Shown: positions 44,975 to 52,893 of the stretch, in pieces
Layout of the letters: every line of letters begins with the position of its first letter
Numbering within the stretch: the first letter of the stretch is position 1
Assembly: GCF_947499065.1 (NCBI RefSeq)
Contig: NZ_CANMMT010000006.1
Span: 124,001 to 188,000 of the forward strand
Direction: 5' to 3'
DNA length: 64,000 nt
DNA from: an uncultured Tenacibaculum sp.
GTDB lineage: Bacteria; Bacteroidota; Bacteroidia; Flavobacteriales; Flavobacteriaceae
Made by a program: the position numbers and the translations under genes
Notes under the pieces: generated by a model
Database searches by the model: none
What the model was told of the DNA's origin: nothing
What the model saw: the letters and a program-made list of their open reading frames with translations, nothing else

Positions 44975-45514
44975 ATGTATAAGAAAATAGTTGTAGCAGT
45001 ATTCTTTTTAATGACTTTTAGTCTAACTGCGCAGAATAAAAAAACAGAACCAAATTATTCATTTATTAAGCTGGTAATTACAAATAGTTCCAATGAAGTA
45101 TTGCTAGTGAAATGGAGGAATGATTGGGAGATACAAGGAAGAAAATTTGCTGGAGATTTTGCTATGAAAGAGTTTGTGAAAAGTATGGCAAAAAGTGTTG
45201 GGATAAAAGTGAAAGATATTAAATTAAGAGGTTTGTTTACTTTTCATTTTGAAGGATATCATAAACCAACATTGATGCACTATTACCAAGCAAGTTATGT
45301 TTCAGGAACCATAAAGCCTCCACCATCATGTAGTGATGTAGCTTGGGTGCCCATAGATCAATCTTTAGAAAAAATGGCCTATAAAGATATGAAGGCAATT
45401 ATGAAAAGAATATTTAAAGATAAAAGTGTTTGGGGAGGAGCCCTAGTAATAAGGGAAAAAAGCAAGGATAATCCTAGAGATTTTAAATTAAGGACTAACT
45501 TTTATAAATTTTGA
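44975..45514 (+). CDS. Secreted Nudix-fold protein with inactivated Nudix box
   Basis: The 179-aa protein has a signal peptide (KKIVVAVFFLMTFSLTAQ). The remainder aligns by eye with Nudix domains: FIKLVITNSSNEVLLVK at the first strands, WEIQGRKFAGD in place of WxLPGGxxExGE, and VAWVPIDQSLEKM near 122-134. The box positions fit exactly (G55, residue 61, residues 69-77), but the metal-binding residues are D61, K69, S70, K73 and S74 instead of E, R, E, E and E. Nudix hydrolysis is therefore improbable. A periplasmic or surface Nudix fold is unusual and suggests a ligand-binding role. Confidence 0.72.
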   Translation: MYKKIVVAVFFLMTFSLTAQNKKTEPNYSFIKLVITNSSNEVLLVKWRNDWEIQGRKFAGDFAMKEFVKSMAKSVGIKVKDIKLRGLFTFHFEGYHKPTLMHYYQASYVSGTIKPPPSCSDVAWVPIDQSLEKMAYKDMKAIMKRIFKDKSVWGGALVIREKSKDNPRDFKLRTNFYKF

Positions 45515-45530
45515 TTAAGTTGTTTGTTTT

Positions 45531-45570
45531 AAAAGTCATTGATATTACATCAATGACTTTTTTTATTTTT
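45531..45570 (+). terminator. Terminator after the secreted Nudix-like gene
   Basis: AAAAGTCATTGAT (45531-45543) pairs with ATCAATGACTTTT (45549-45561), followed by TTTATTTTT. The T-tract doubles as part of the next promoter. Confidence 0.85.
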
Positions 45571-45571
45571 G
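45564..45571 (+). promoter_or_regulatory. Candidate -7 element for the propeller-like lipoprotein
   Basis: TATTTTTG matches TAnnTTTG, 17 bases before the ATG at 45589, and is built from the tail of the preceding terminator. Confidence 0.4.
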
Positions 45572-45588
45572 CAGAAAAAATAATTTAT

Positions 45589-46572
45589 ATGAAAAAAATA
45601 AGAGTTTTCTTACTAGCTCTTTTGTTAGTAAATTGTAGTGGTAATAATGAAGATTTGTCTCCATCAGGTATCGATAAATTATATGTTTTTCAAAAGAATA
45701 CTGATGTAAAAACTCCTGAGAATTATACTAATTTGTATGAAGTTGATGTAAATACAGGAGAATTAGTTAGAAAGATTGGAGGTTATGAAAAACTACACGG
45801 GAGAATCTATTATGATTTATCGTATCTAAAAAATGAGCAAGAATTTTTAATCAGGCAAAGTGTATATCAAGGTACTAGAGGAGAAGAGTTGGTTAAAATG
45901 GGACAAAGCACTAAAAAAAGAACTACTATTAGTTTAAATAATAGTGTAGAGGATTTAACATCTTTAGATGATAGATTATTTGGGTTTATTTTAAACTCAG
46001 ATTCTGCAGATTTAGTTGAAGTTGATATTAAAGGGAATGTGTTGTCTGTTATTAAACGTTTTAATGATTTGCCAAATGCTCCTAGTGGAAATAAGAAAGG
46101 GCTGGAAGGATTAACTTTTAGTCGAGATAAAAAACTTTTAATTGTGCATAAAAGAGAAACCTTTTATTTAGGAGATCCTAGTAAAATGTTTGTGTATAAT
46201 ATAGTAACAAAAGAGAAAAAAACGATTACGATAGGAGGTTATGATTCGGTCATATGTGGGAATAATGGAAGAATGTTTGGTTTAAAAACTATCTACGATA
46301 CAATTAAAAAAATTTATTATAGTAAGCTAATAGAGTTTGACATTAATACAGGTAAGGAATTAAAAGATGTGTATACTTTTGATGTGAGTATAGGTAATTC
46401 TGATTCAAGAGAATTAATTTTTTTATTACAATCAAATCAAGTTGTTCTTAAGCGTTTTGGGTTAGGCTTCGGTATGATTAATGTTGATTCAGGAGAAATG
46501 AAATCGATGACAATTAACTATGATTATAGAGACATAACAGGTTTAAATGCTATGAGAATTATAAGTTTTTAA
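45589..46572 (+). CDS. Lipoprotein with predicted beta-propeller
   Basis: The 327-aa protein has a lipoprotein signal (KKIRVFLLALLLVNCSGN, lipobox LVNC). Repeated strand units such as NLYEVDVNTGELVRKI, LVEVDIKGNVLSVIK, MFVYNIVTKEKKTIT and LIEFDINTGKELKDV are typical of a six- or seven-blade propeller. I cannot name a family. The frame extends upstream to 45511, but that part is the terminator and promoter region. It is exported and probably anchored in the outer membrane. Confidence 0.75.
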   Translation: MKKIRVFLLALLLVNCSGNNEDLSPSGIDKLYVFQKNTDVKTPENYTNLYEVDVNTGELVRKIGGYEKLHGRIYYDLSYLKNEQEFLIRQSVYQGTRGEELVKMGQSTKKRTTISLNNSVEDLTSLDDRLFGFILNSDSADLVEVDIKGNVLSVIKRFNDLPNAPSGNKKGLEGLTFSRDKKLLIVHKRETFYLGDPSKMFVYNIVTKEKKTITIGGYDSVICGNNGRMFGLKTIYDTIKKIYYSKLIEFDINTGKELKDVYTFDVSIGNSDSRELIFLLQSNQVVLKRFGLGFGMINVDSGEMKSMTINYDYRDITGLNAMRIISF

Positions 46573-46595
46573 AACTATACTAAAAGTAATAATAA

Positions 46596-46630
46596 GGTCG
46601 TCTTAATTGTAAGACGGCTTTTTTTATTTT
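46596..46630 (+). terminator. Terminator after the propeller-like lipoprotein gene
   Basis: CGTCTTA (46599-46605) pairs with TAAGACG (46610-46616), extended by wobble pairs, followed by a T-rich tail that merges with the next promoter element. Confidence 0.8.
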
Positions 46631-46632
46631 TA
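46625..46632 (+). promoter_or_regulatory. Candidate -7-like element abutting the YjbQ-like start
   Basis: TATTTTTA differs from TAnnTTTG only in its last base and ends four bases before the ATG at 46637, the same spacing as at three other genes. Confidence 0.3.
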
Positions 46633-46636
46633 CAAA

Positions 46637-47062
46637 ATGAAGTTTTATCAAAAAGAAATCCAATTACAAGAATTTAGAAGAGGATATCATATTATTACTG
46701 ATATTTTAGAAAGTGCTATTCCAGAAATACAAACTATTATGAAAGGGCAGTTTCAGGCTTTTATAAAGCATACTTCTGCTAGTTTGACAATTAACGAAAA
46801 TGCAGATCCTACTGTTAGAGAAGATTTCGAGTCGCATATTAATACAATGATTCCGGAAAATATGCCTTATTATAAGCACGATTATGAGGGAGCTGATGAT
46901 ATGCCTGCGCATATTAAGAGTTCTATGTTAGGTTGTCAGGTACAAATACCAATAACCAACGGAAGGTTAAACTTAGGAACTTGGCAAGGAATCTATTTAG
47001 GAGAACATCGTAATTATGGAGGTAAGAGAAGAATTGTGATTACAGTTTTTGGGAATTCATAA
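46637..47062 (+). CDS. YjbQ/UPF0047 family protein
   Basis: The 141-aa protein matches the YjbQ (TIGR00149) family: HTSASLTINENADPTVREDF near residues 47-66 with the conserved His and Asn, and GTWQGIYLGEHRN near 117-129. These trimeric proteins bind metal and some show weak thiamin-phosphate synthase activity; the true role is uncertain. The 3-prime end overlaps the end of the convergent RNase Z-like gene by 23 bases. Confidence 0.92.
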   Translation: MKFYQKEIQLQEFRRGYHIITDILESAIPEIQTIMKGQFQAFIKHTSASLTINENADPTVREDFESHINTMIPENMPYYKHDYEGADDMPAHIKSSMLGCQVQIPITNGRLNLGTWQGIYLGEHRNYGGKRRIVITVFGNS

Positions 47063-47999
47063 ATGACTCATAAAATTCTTGTTGTAATTCATTAATTTCT
47101 TCCGCACTGTATTTTCTCGAGAAATGAACAGGAATAGCTTCTTTTATTAAAGAAGTTCTCATGATTTGACCGGACATTTTAGCGTAGCTATGAAAATTTA
47201 GTTCTGCAAAATTCTGATCTTTATTTTTGTAATATGATTCTATAAAAACAGTATCACAATTAAGAAAATGAGTTGTGATTTTTTTATGGTTTATTTCCGA
47301 AGGAGCGTGATCCATTATAATTCCTAAGGTTTTACCTTTCTTTAATTCAAGAAGGTAAAAAAGATCTTTTGCTTCATATTGGATGTTTTCAATTTGAATA
47401 ATTTGATTACTTAGGTTTTTATTAAAAGCTTCTTTTAATTCATTTACCCATTTTCCTCCTTTTAGATTGGATTTTGAAATGTTGAATTTTACGGTGTCAT
47501 ATTCTATAAATTTGTAAGCTAAAGAAGGAGTTTTGTGGTCGAGTAAAACTCCTTGAACTTCAAATTTTTTATCAGCAAAAAGAATGTTAGAATTTGTTTT
47601 AGAAACTTCTTTAATTTCCCAAAGGGGAGGAGATAATTCATAGGTTACAATTTTATTGTCACTAATCATTTCTTTTACTTCATATGAAAGTGCCTCTTTA
47701 TCTATTAGATTCCAAGTATAAGCTTTTAATTTATGTTGAATTTGAGTAGCTATATATTGTGGGCCACAAATAGTAACTTTTCTCTCAATTCCTATTTGAT
47801 GTCTTATAATGGTATCAAAATTGATAAAATGATCAATATGAGTATGACTTATAAAGATAGCATTACAATTTTGGATTTCTTTGATAGTTAATTTGCTAGC
47901 ATCACCACATTCGCACAGGTAGTTCCAAGAATGATTTTCTGGTTTTACTAAAATAGAAATATCCTCGTCTAAAGTACTTTTTATTGTTGCTGTAAACAT
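47040..47999 (-). CDS. RNase Z-like metallo-beta-lactamase fold protein
   Basis: The 319-aa protein carries the MBL metal motif HTHIDH near residues 52-57, then DHKTPSLAYKF near 153, IMDHAP near 227 and a late HFSRKYS histidine near 294. The last is the arrangement of RNase Z and related nucleases (the HFSxRY motif). It lacks the exosite insertion of canonical tRNase Z, so the substrate is unclear. It is the last gene of the membrane-stress operon, four bases after the endonuclease V-like gene. Confidence 0.87.
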   Translation of the reverse strand: MFTATIKSTLDEDISILVKPENHSWNYLCECGDASKLTIKEIQNCNAIFISHTHIDHFINFDTIIRHQIGIERKVTICGPQYIATQIQHKLKAYTWNLIDKEALSYEVKEMISDNKIVTYELSPPLWEIKEVSKTNSNILFADKKFEVQGVLLDHKTPSLAYKFIEYDTVKFNISKSNLKGGKWVNELKEAFNKNLSNQIIQIENIQYEAKDLFYLLELKKGKTLGIIMDHAPSEINHKKITTHFLNCDTVFIESYYKNKDQNFAELNFHSYAKMSGQIMRTSLIKEAIPVHFSRKYSAEEINELQQEFYESFMNSQKL

Positions 48000-48003
48000 A
48001 TAG

Positions 48004-48513
48004 TTAATTATTGTTTTCTCTTCCTATTGAATCAACTCTTTTTAATAGATATGGGATGCGATAATCACCATTCATTTGCATAATTTTTTGAGAGGCTTCA
48101 TCTAAATTAATACCTTTAGCGGTAATGTAAAGAGGTTTTTTACTGTTTCCTCTATAAACAGCTCTCTTGTTAAGTGTAACCTGATTGAAGTTGTTTTTAG
48201 CTACTCCAATAATTGGAATACACTTATTTAATTCCTGGTAAAGGAAGCCTCCTAAACCATTTTTATCTTCATCGTTTAGTACTACAAAGCCATCAATAAT
48301 AATGGCTTCGCAGTTTTCTAAGTTTATTTTTTTTAGAAGGCTAATGATACAGGGAAGTTCCCTTTTGTAGAATTCTCCTGAAACATATTCATTAATGTCT
48401 TCTAAAGTTTCTTCATATATGTTTGATTCTTTCTCGTCAGTCCATTGGTTAAATTCTAAACAAACAGTTTTTGCTTTATTTTCAAAGTAATATGTGTCAA
48501 ATACTAAAATCAT
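48004..48513 (-). CDS. Endonuclease V-like protein
   Basis: The 169-aa protein aligns with endonuclease V. Putative catalytic residues are D6 (VFDTYYF), E52 (YVSGEFYKRELP), D74 (IIIDGFVVL) and K106 (GVAKN), and the C-terminal RGNSKKPLYIT...YRIPYLLKRVD also fits. It is shorter than the usual 210-230 aa, mainly through trimmed loops. Endonuclease V cuts near deaminated purines (inosine) in DNA or RNA. It is embedded between the Cys-tail gene and the RNase Z-like gene. Since the key residues appear retained, I expect nuclease activity, though the target may differ. Confidence 0.8.
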   Translation of the reverse strand: MILVFDTYYFENKAKTVCLEFNQWTDEKESNIYEETLEDINEYVSGEFYKRELPCIISLLKKINLENCEAIIIDGFVVLNDEDKNGLGGFLYQELNKCIPIIGVAKNNFNQVTLNKRAVYRGNSKKPLYITAKGINLDEASQKIMQMNGDYRIPYLLKRVDSIGRENNN

Positions 48514-48528
48514 AATTTTGAGTTTTAA

Positions 48529-49608
48529 TTAATCTCCTCCGCAAGAAGAGCAACTAGAGCAGCTTGAACATGAAGAACAACTAGAACATGAACTAGAATC
48601 AGTGTCAAACCAGCTAGAGTCGGAATCGCTTCCCCATGAGCTTGAATCAAACCAACTAGTAGATTCTGTAACCTCAGGTTCATTAATACTTAAAGGATCT
48701 TCATCAAAAGTGCTAGAGTTTACGATTTCGCTATTAGATTCGCTATCAAAAATATCATTTGAAGTTTCTACTTCTTTAGCGTATCCTAAATCTTCACCTT
48801 TGTCATTTTCATAATAAGAATTTTGGATAGTAATATTGTCATTATGATGCATAATGTCAGACCAAATTAAACTATAAAAAAGAAAGTCGTTAAATCCGTG
48901 ATATCCGCCGTATATTCCTCCTCCTTGAGTATTAGGTTGAATATCTTTTTTATTATTTATTTTTTGTTTTGGTAAAATAAATTTGTTCTTAGTATAGGTC
49001 TGTATATCATCAGTTTCAATTTGTTTTTTTAAGGATAGTTTTATTTTGTTTAAAAAATAGTCAAACCATTTATTTTTATCGTTTTTAAACTTGTCAAAAC
49101 TTTCTTGATTACTAACAGTTTTACTTATTTTATTATTGATGTCTCCTGAGCTAAATTCTTTAAATAATCCAGAAACTTTTATGACAATTGGATAAACACC
49201 TATTTTATGATCTCGGTTAATTTCGGTTTCTATTAAATATTTGAAATCATTGTCTTCGTGTTCTAAAACAAGTTTTAATTGTTTGAAATGAACAGACATG
49301 GCGTCGTTTACTTCAATTTCATATTTGTCTAGAGCATATTTTAAATCATTTTCTTTTCCGTCTTGATCATGATAAAAATTGATGTCATCATGAGCAATTT
49401 TAATGATATTAGTAATATTTAAACTTCTAAAAGTAGCGTTTAACTGCTGTAAAATAGCAACAGCTGTAAAAGTTTCGCGTTCTTCTTTGTCAGAAATAGC
49501 GCCTAGAGTTAGGTGGTGAAAAAACTTTTTAAAAGCTTTAGTTGGTTTTACTTTTTTAATCTCTGTAAGTTGAGATGGGTCAATGGTAATAATACCTTCT
49601 AAATACAT
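48529..49608 (-). CDS. Cytosolic protein with a CSS-repeat Cys-rich C-terminal tail
   Basis: I do not recognise the 359-aa protein. Residues 1-210 are a mixed alpha/beta domain (MYLEGIITIDPSQLTEIKKV; later PIVIKVSGLFKEF). A Gly/Tyr segment GGGIYGGYHGFNDFLFYSL lies near 230-248, followed by an acidic Ser/Glu/Asp linker. It ends in DTDSSSCSSC... with six Cys spaced three residues apart and a final CGGD. No signal peptide is present. The tail could chelate metal or form a redox or cluster site. The upstream neighbour also ends in a Cys pair (CGACHN), so the two may form a complex. Confidence 0.7.
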   Translation of the reverse strand: MYLEGIITIDPSQLTEIKKVKPTKAFKKFFHHLTLGAISDKEERETFTAVAILQQLNATFRSLNITNIIKIAHDDINFYHDQDGKENDLKYALDKYEIEVNDAMSVHFKQLKLVLEHEDNDFKYLIETEINRDHKIGVYPIVIKVSGLFKEFSSGDINNKISKTVSNQESFDKFKNDKNKWFDYFLNKIKLSLKKQIETDDIQTYTKNKFILPKQKINNKKDIQPNTQGGGIYGGYHGFNDFLFYSLIWSDIMHHNDNITIQNSYYENDKGEDLGYAKEVETSNDIFDSESNSEIVNSSTFDEDPLSINEPEVTESTSWFDSSSWGSDSDSSWFDTDSSSCSSCSSCSSCSSCSSCGGD

Positions 49609-49618
49609 AAGTTGGGTT

Positions 49619-50020
49619 TTAATTGTGGCAAGCTCCGCAATTGCTAGCTTCCCATTCTTTTATAGCGTATGAACCCCAAATGGATTCTGGTGGTTTGTTG
49701 TAGTGTTTTATATAAAGTTCTATTGTTTTTTGAAATGTTTTTGGTTCGCTATTTTCGCTAGGAGTGTGGTGTATAAACCTTGAATAGTGAGTTAAACAAA
49801 AGTCATTATAGTATCGGGTAAATAGAATAAATTCATGCCAAGCTAAATCAACTAATACTGATGGACTTAGTTTTTCATTAGTGATATGAATTAGGTTTAG
49901 AAATTTTACCATTTCTATTAATAATTCATCACTATCAACTTGGTTTTTGAAACTTATTTCAGCTATTTTTTTCTTTAATAGAGGAATATTTGATGAGATA
50001 TCGTTTAATTGGAGCTCCAT
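49619..50020 (-). CDS. Glycine-rich-domain-protein-like (GRDP-type) protein
   Basis: The 133-aa protein has the core motif of the GRDP-like family: LAWHEFILFTRYYNDFC at residues 59-75 and FIHHTP at 82-87, then a helical IKHYNKPPESIWG. The histidines and Cys75 may bind metal. A C-terminal CGACHN pair follows. It lies three bases after the ion-channel gene and ten before the Cys-tail gene. Function is not known for bacterial members. Confidence 0.78.
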   Translation of the reverse strand: MELQLNDISSNIPLLKKKIAEISFKNQVDSDELLIEMVKFLNLIHITNEKLSPSVLVDLAWHEFILFTRYYNDFCLTHYSRFIHHTPSENSEPKTFQKTIELYIKHYNKPPESIWGSYAIKEWEASNCGACHN

Positions 50021-50023
50021 AAA

Positions 50024-51031
50024 CTAGTTTAAATAGAGTTTGTTCTCTCCGTTAGCAATATAAACCAAAACATCATTTTCTTTAAGTATTAGGTTGTTTT
50101 CTGGATTTTTAATCAATTGTTCATCTCTACTTAGAGCAACTAAAGTAATTCCTGATTTTTCTTTTAAATCAATATAAGTGTCTAAAAAACGTGTGTTTGT
50201 GTAGTTGTGATTTGCTGTTAGTTTAGTTTCGCAAATATCTAAATTGCTCTTGTCGTTTGAGGTAGATATTAAATCTTCGGTAAGTAATGCAACATTGGGT
50301 TCGAAAATATAGCTTGCTATAAACTTAGAAACTATTTCTTTTTTAGGAATAATAAATTGTACTCCTAAATAGTTAAAAGACGATTTTAATTCTATATTTT
50401 CTATAGCAACAACACAATTTACTTTTTCAAATCGCTTTTTTAAGCTAATGGTATAAACTAACGAGTCAGTATCGTTTTCAAAACTAATGTAAACTCTTCT
50501 TGAATTTGTAATGTTTATTTTTTCTAAGGCCTTGTAATCATTTAAGTCAGCTAATAAAACAAAACAGTTTTTATCTGAGTAAATTTGTTTAATTGTTTTT
50601 AGATCTGATTCTTGATTAACAACTATGGCTAAATCTTCTCCAGCATTTATTATTTGTTCGGCAACTTGTTTTGAAAAAGTATTCCAGCCAATAATTATAC
50701 AGTGGTTGTTCATATCTGTTCCAAAGTATCCCATTTCTCTTTTTTTTAAGTATTCTGATATTTTTAAGCTTAATTCTGTAACGATGTACCCTAACATACC
50801 AAGGCTTCCTAGTACGAATAGTATTCCAATTAACCTTCCCCAAAAAGTAATAGGGTAGAAGTCACCATAACCAACAGTTGTTAAGGTAACTAAAGAATAC
50901 CAATAAGCATCGGCAAGATTATGAATGTTAGTGTTTTCGAAGTTTGATTCAAAATAATACAAACCATATACTAGTAGATTGTATATGGCTGCAATTATAA
51001 CGAAGAGTATTAGTTTTTGTTTGGTACTCAT
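50024..51031 (-). CDS. Potassium channel with RCK (TrkA-N/TrkA-C) domains
   Basis: The 335-aa protein has two membrane helices (about residues 8-26 and 65-88) flanking the selectivity filter TVGYGD at 52-57. A cytosolic TrkA-N Rossmann domain follows from about residue 109 (NHCIIIGWNTFSKQVAEQI), where the nucleotide-binding Gly motif is partly altered. A TrkA-C domain occupies about 255-335. It resembles MthK/Kch-type channels gated by ligands. It overlaps the AdoMet decarboxylase-like gene by four bases, so ion flux and polyamine synthesis genes are translationally coupled. Confidence 0.93.
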   Translation of the reverse strand: MSTKQKLILFVIIAAIYNLLVYGLYYFESNFENTNIHNLADAYWYSLVTLTTVGYGDFYPITFWGRLIGILFVLGSLGMLGYIVTELSLKISEYLKKREMGYFGTDMNNHCIIIGWNTFSKQVAEQIINAGEDLAIVVNQESDLKTIKQIYSDKNCFVLLADLNDYKALEKINITNSRRVYISFENDTDSLVYTISLKKRFEKVNCVVAIENIELKSSFNYLGVQFIIPKKEIVSKFIASYIFEPNVALLTEDLISTSNDKSNLDICETKLTANHNYTNTRFLDTYIDLKEKSGITLVALSRDEQLIKNPENNLILKENDVLVYIANGENKLYLN

Positions 51032-51324
51032 GCGTTCATTAAAACTTTAAAAGTGTTTAGTTTTTCCTGATTACAACTACTTAGCTCAATGTAAGTTTTT
51101 TTGCTTTCAGGAAACGTATGAATCGCTAAATGACTTTCTCCAAGTAACCAAAAACAAGTATAGCCTTGTTGTTCAAAATAATGTTCGTTAAAAGCTAAAA
51201 TGGTGAACTTACTTTGTTGTAGCAATTTTTCAAATTTGGTTTTTAAAACCTCAGGATTGGTTTCTATAATCCATTCCTGAAGATTGTATATTTCGGCTTG
51301 TATATGTTTGTAGCTAGTGTTCAT
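51028..51324 (-). CDS. Minimal S-adenosylmethionine decarboxylase-like protein
   Basis: The 98-aa protein contains the AdoMet decarboxylase core GESHLAIHTFPE. The self-cleavage pair is E63-S64, with H69 and C84 at the spacing of the catalytic residues in the short bacterial SpeD (Ser63, His68, Cys83 in Thermotoga). It is shorter than typical SpeD (about 120-130 aa) because the C-terminal part after the Cys is trimmed. It would supply decarboxylated AdoMet to the aminopropyltransferase encoded six bases upstream. Confidence 0.82.
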   Translation of the reverse strand: MNTSYKHIQAEIYNLQEWIIETNPEVLKTKFEKLLQQSKFTILAFNEHYFEQQGYTCFWLLGESHLAIHTFPESKKTYIELSSCNQEKLNTFKVLMNA

Positions 51325-51330
51325 TTTTTA

Positions 51331-52893
51331 TTAGTATAAATCCCAATTTCCTTTTAAATAATATTGATACAATACCGGATTTTGAATCTTATTCACTTCA
51401 ATTTTTTTAGCATCGATATTAAAGAAATCTTTTTTTCCAAAAGAAGTTAATAATAACATTGCTTCGTTGTTAATCCATTTAGTAGTAATAGAATCAAACT
51501 GTAAGCTTTGTAATTGTTTTTTAAATGTTTCTTTTGAAATGTTCTTGTTTTTAGTTCCTATAATCCAACCCCATTCTCCCATAGATATTATTTGATTGTG
51601 CATTGGAATTGTTGTGAATCCTGCCGATTGCATTGTTAAATCTATACACTGAAATGCTTTGGTGGCAAAATATGGGCTTCCAGATTGTGTTATAAGTAAT
51701 CCGTTAGGTCTTAGCTTACGTCTGCATAAAGTATAAAATTCATGAGAATATAATCTACCTAATTCAACACTTCTTGGGTCTGGTAAATCAATAATAATAA
51801 CATCGTAAAAAGATTTTGTGTCTTGTTCTAGGTGAACATAGGCGTCTTTATTGTAGATAGTTAGTTTTTCACTATTCATTGATCCCTCGTTGATATCTAT
51901 AAGAATTGGGTTGTTTTTACCTAAATCAGTCATGTTGGGATCTAAATCTACCATGTCAATTTTATCAACAGAAGGGTACTTTAAAAGTTCTCTTACTGCG
52001 CAACCATCTCCACCTCCAAGAATTAATATTTTTTGTGGATTTGGATGTGCTTGCATAATAGGATGTACCAAAGGTTCATGGTACATTTCTTCATCAATAG
52101 AGCAGAACTGTAAGTTTCCATTTAGATATAACCAATGTTCGTCCTTCCATTCGGTTAAAACAATTTTTTGGTATTTACTTTGATTTGCATAAACAACTTT
52201 ATCCTTGTATTTCTTTTGCTCTCCCCAAGTAATAATGTCGTTTGTAAAACTCATTCCGGCAATAAGAATTGTCAAAACAATACCAATGCTTCCTAGCATA
52301 GGTTTGAATTGCTTTTTTACCATTTTTCCCTTAAAGCGATAGAAAACAATACAGGCAACAAAAAAGTTGATGAATCCTAGGATAAATGGGGTGTAAGTAA
52401 GTCCTAAAATAGGTAAGCCTATAAAAGCAAAAAATACACCGCCAAGTAAACTTCCGTAATAATCTTTTTCAAGAATTGATGAGATGTTGGTTTTTAAATC
52501 TTCGTACTCTTTGTTTATTCTTACTACCAAAGGAATTTCTAGACCAATGAGTAGCCCTACAAGCATACTTAAAAGATAAATAACTAAATCGTAATAAGAT
52601 GAGACTGCAGCTAATGTGTATACTAATACTGAAGAGAAAGCTACGATTAAAGATAATGCTAGCTCTAGGAGTAAAAAGTTTCTAACTAGGTTTTTGGTAA
52701 AATACTGGCTAAGTCTACTACCTAGCCCCATGCAAAATAGCATTAATGAAACAATCATAGTCCATTGAAAAACAGAGTTTCCAATGAAATAGGTGGCAAG
52801 TGTAGATAAAACATACTCTGCAACAATTCCAGCAAAACCAGTAGCAAAAATTGCCGATTTAAGTACGAATGAATTACTTTTTAAATACTCCAT
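51331..52893 (-). CDS. Membrane-anchored polyamine aminopropyltransferase
   Basis: The 520-aa protein joins an N-terminal region of about seven membrane helices (residues 1-215) to a spermidine-synthase-like domain. The AdoMet-binding motif ILILGGGDGCAVREL lies near residue 288, MVDLDPNM near 312 and IIIDLPDPRS near 368, then SHEFYTLC. It transfers aminopropyl groups from decarboxylated AdoMet to an amine. Membrane-fused forms are typical of DUF350-linked loci and may act on substrates at the membrane. Its start overlaps the DUF350 gene by 13 bases. Confidence 0.92.
   Translation of the reverse strand: MEYLKSNSFVLKSAIFATGFAGIVAEYVLSTLATYFIGNSVFQWTMIVSLMLFCMGLGSRLSQYFTKNLVRNFLLLELALSLIVAFSSVLVYTLAAVSSYYDLVIYLLSMLVGLLIGLEIPLVVRINKEYEDLKTNISSILEKDYYGSLLGGVFFAFIGLPILGLTYTPFILGFINFFVACIVFYRFKGKMVKKQFKPMLGSIGIVLTILIAGMSFTNDIITWGEQKKYKDKVVYANQSKYQKIVLTEWKDEHWLYLNGNLQFCSIDEEMYHEPLVHPIMQAHPNPQKILILGGGDGCAVRELLKYPSVDKIDMVDLDPNMTDLGKNNPILIDINEGSMNSEKLTIYNKDAYVHLEQDTKSFYDVIIIDLPDPRSVELGRLYSHEFYTLCRRKLRPNGLLITQSGSPYFATKAFQCIDLTMQSAGFTTIPMHNQIISMGEWGWIIGTKNKNISKETFKKQLQSLQFDSITTKWINNEAMLLLTSFGKKDFFNIDAKKIEVNKIQNPVLYQYYLKGNWDLY

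Noticed and set aside
46706..47062. Antisense overlap between the YjbQ-like and RNase Z-like genes as regulatory RNA
   Set aside because: The 23-base convergent overlap is short and common in compact genomes; no promoter for an antisense transcript is visible.
48532..48600. Tandem DNA repeat as a possible minisatellite or CRISPR-like array
   Set aside because: It is simply the coding sequence for the (CSS)n tail with varied synonymous codons; no spacer structure.
48602..48814. Plus-strand ORF opposite the CSS-tail protein
   Set aside because: It mirrors the Ser/Cys/acidic low-complexity region of the real gene and has no initiation context.
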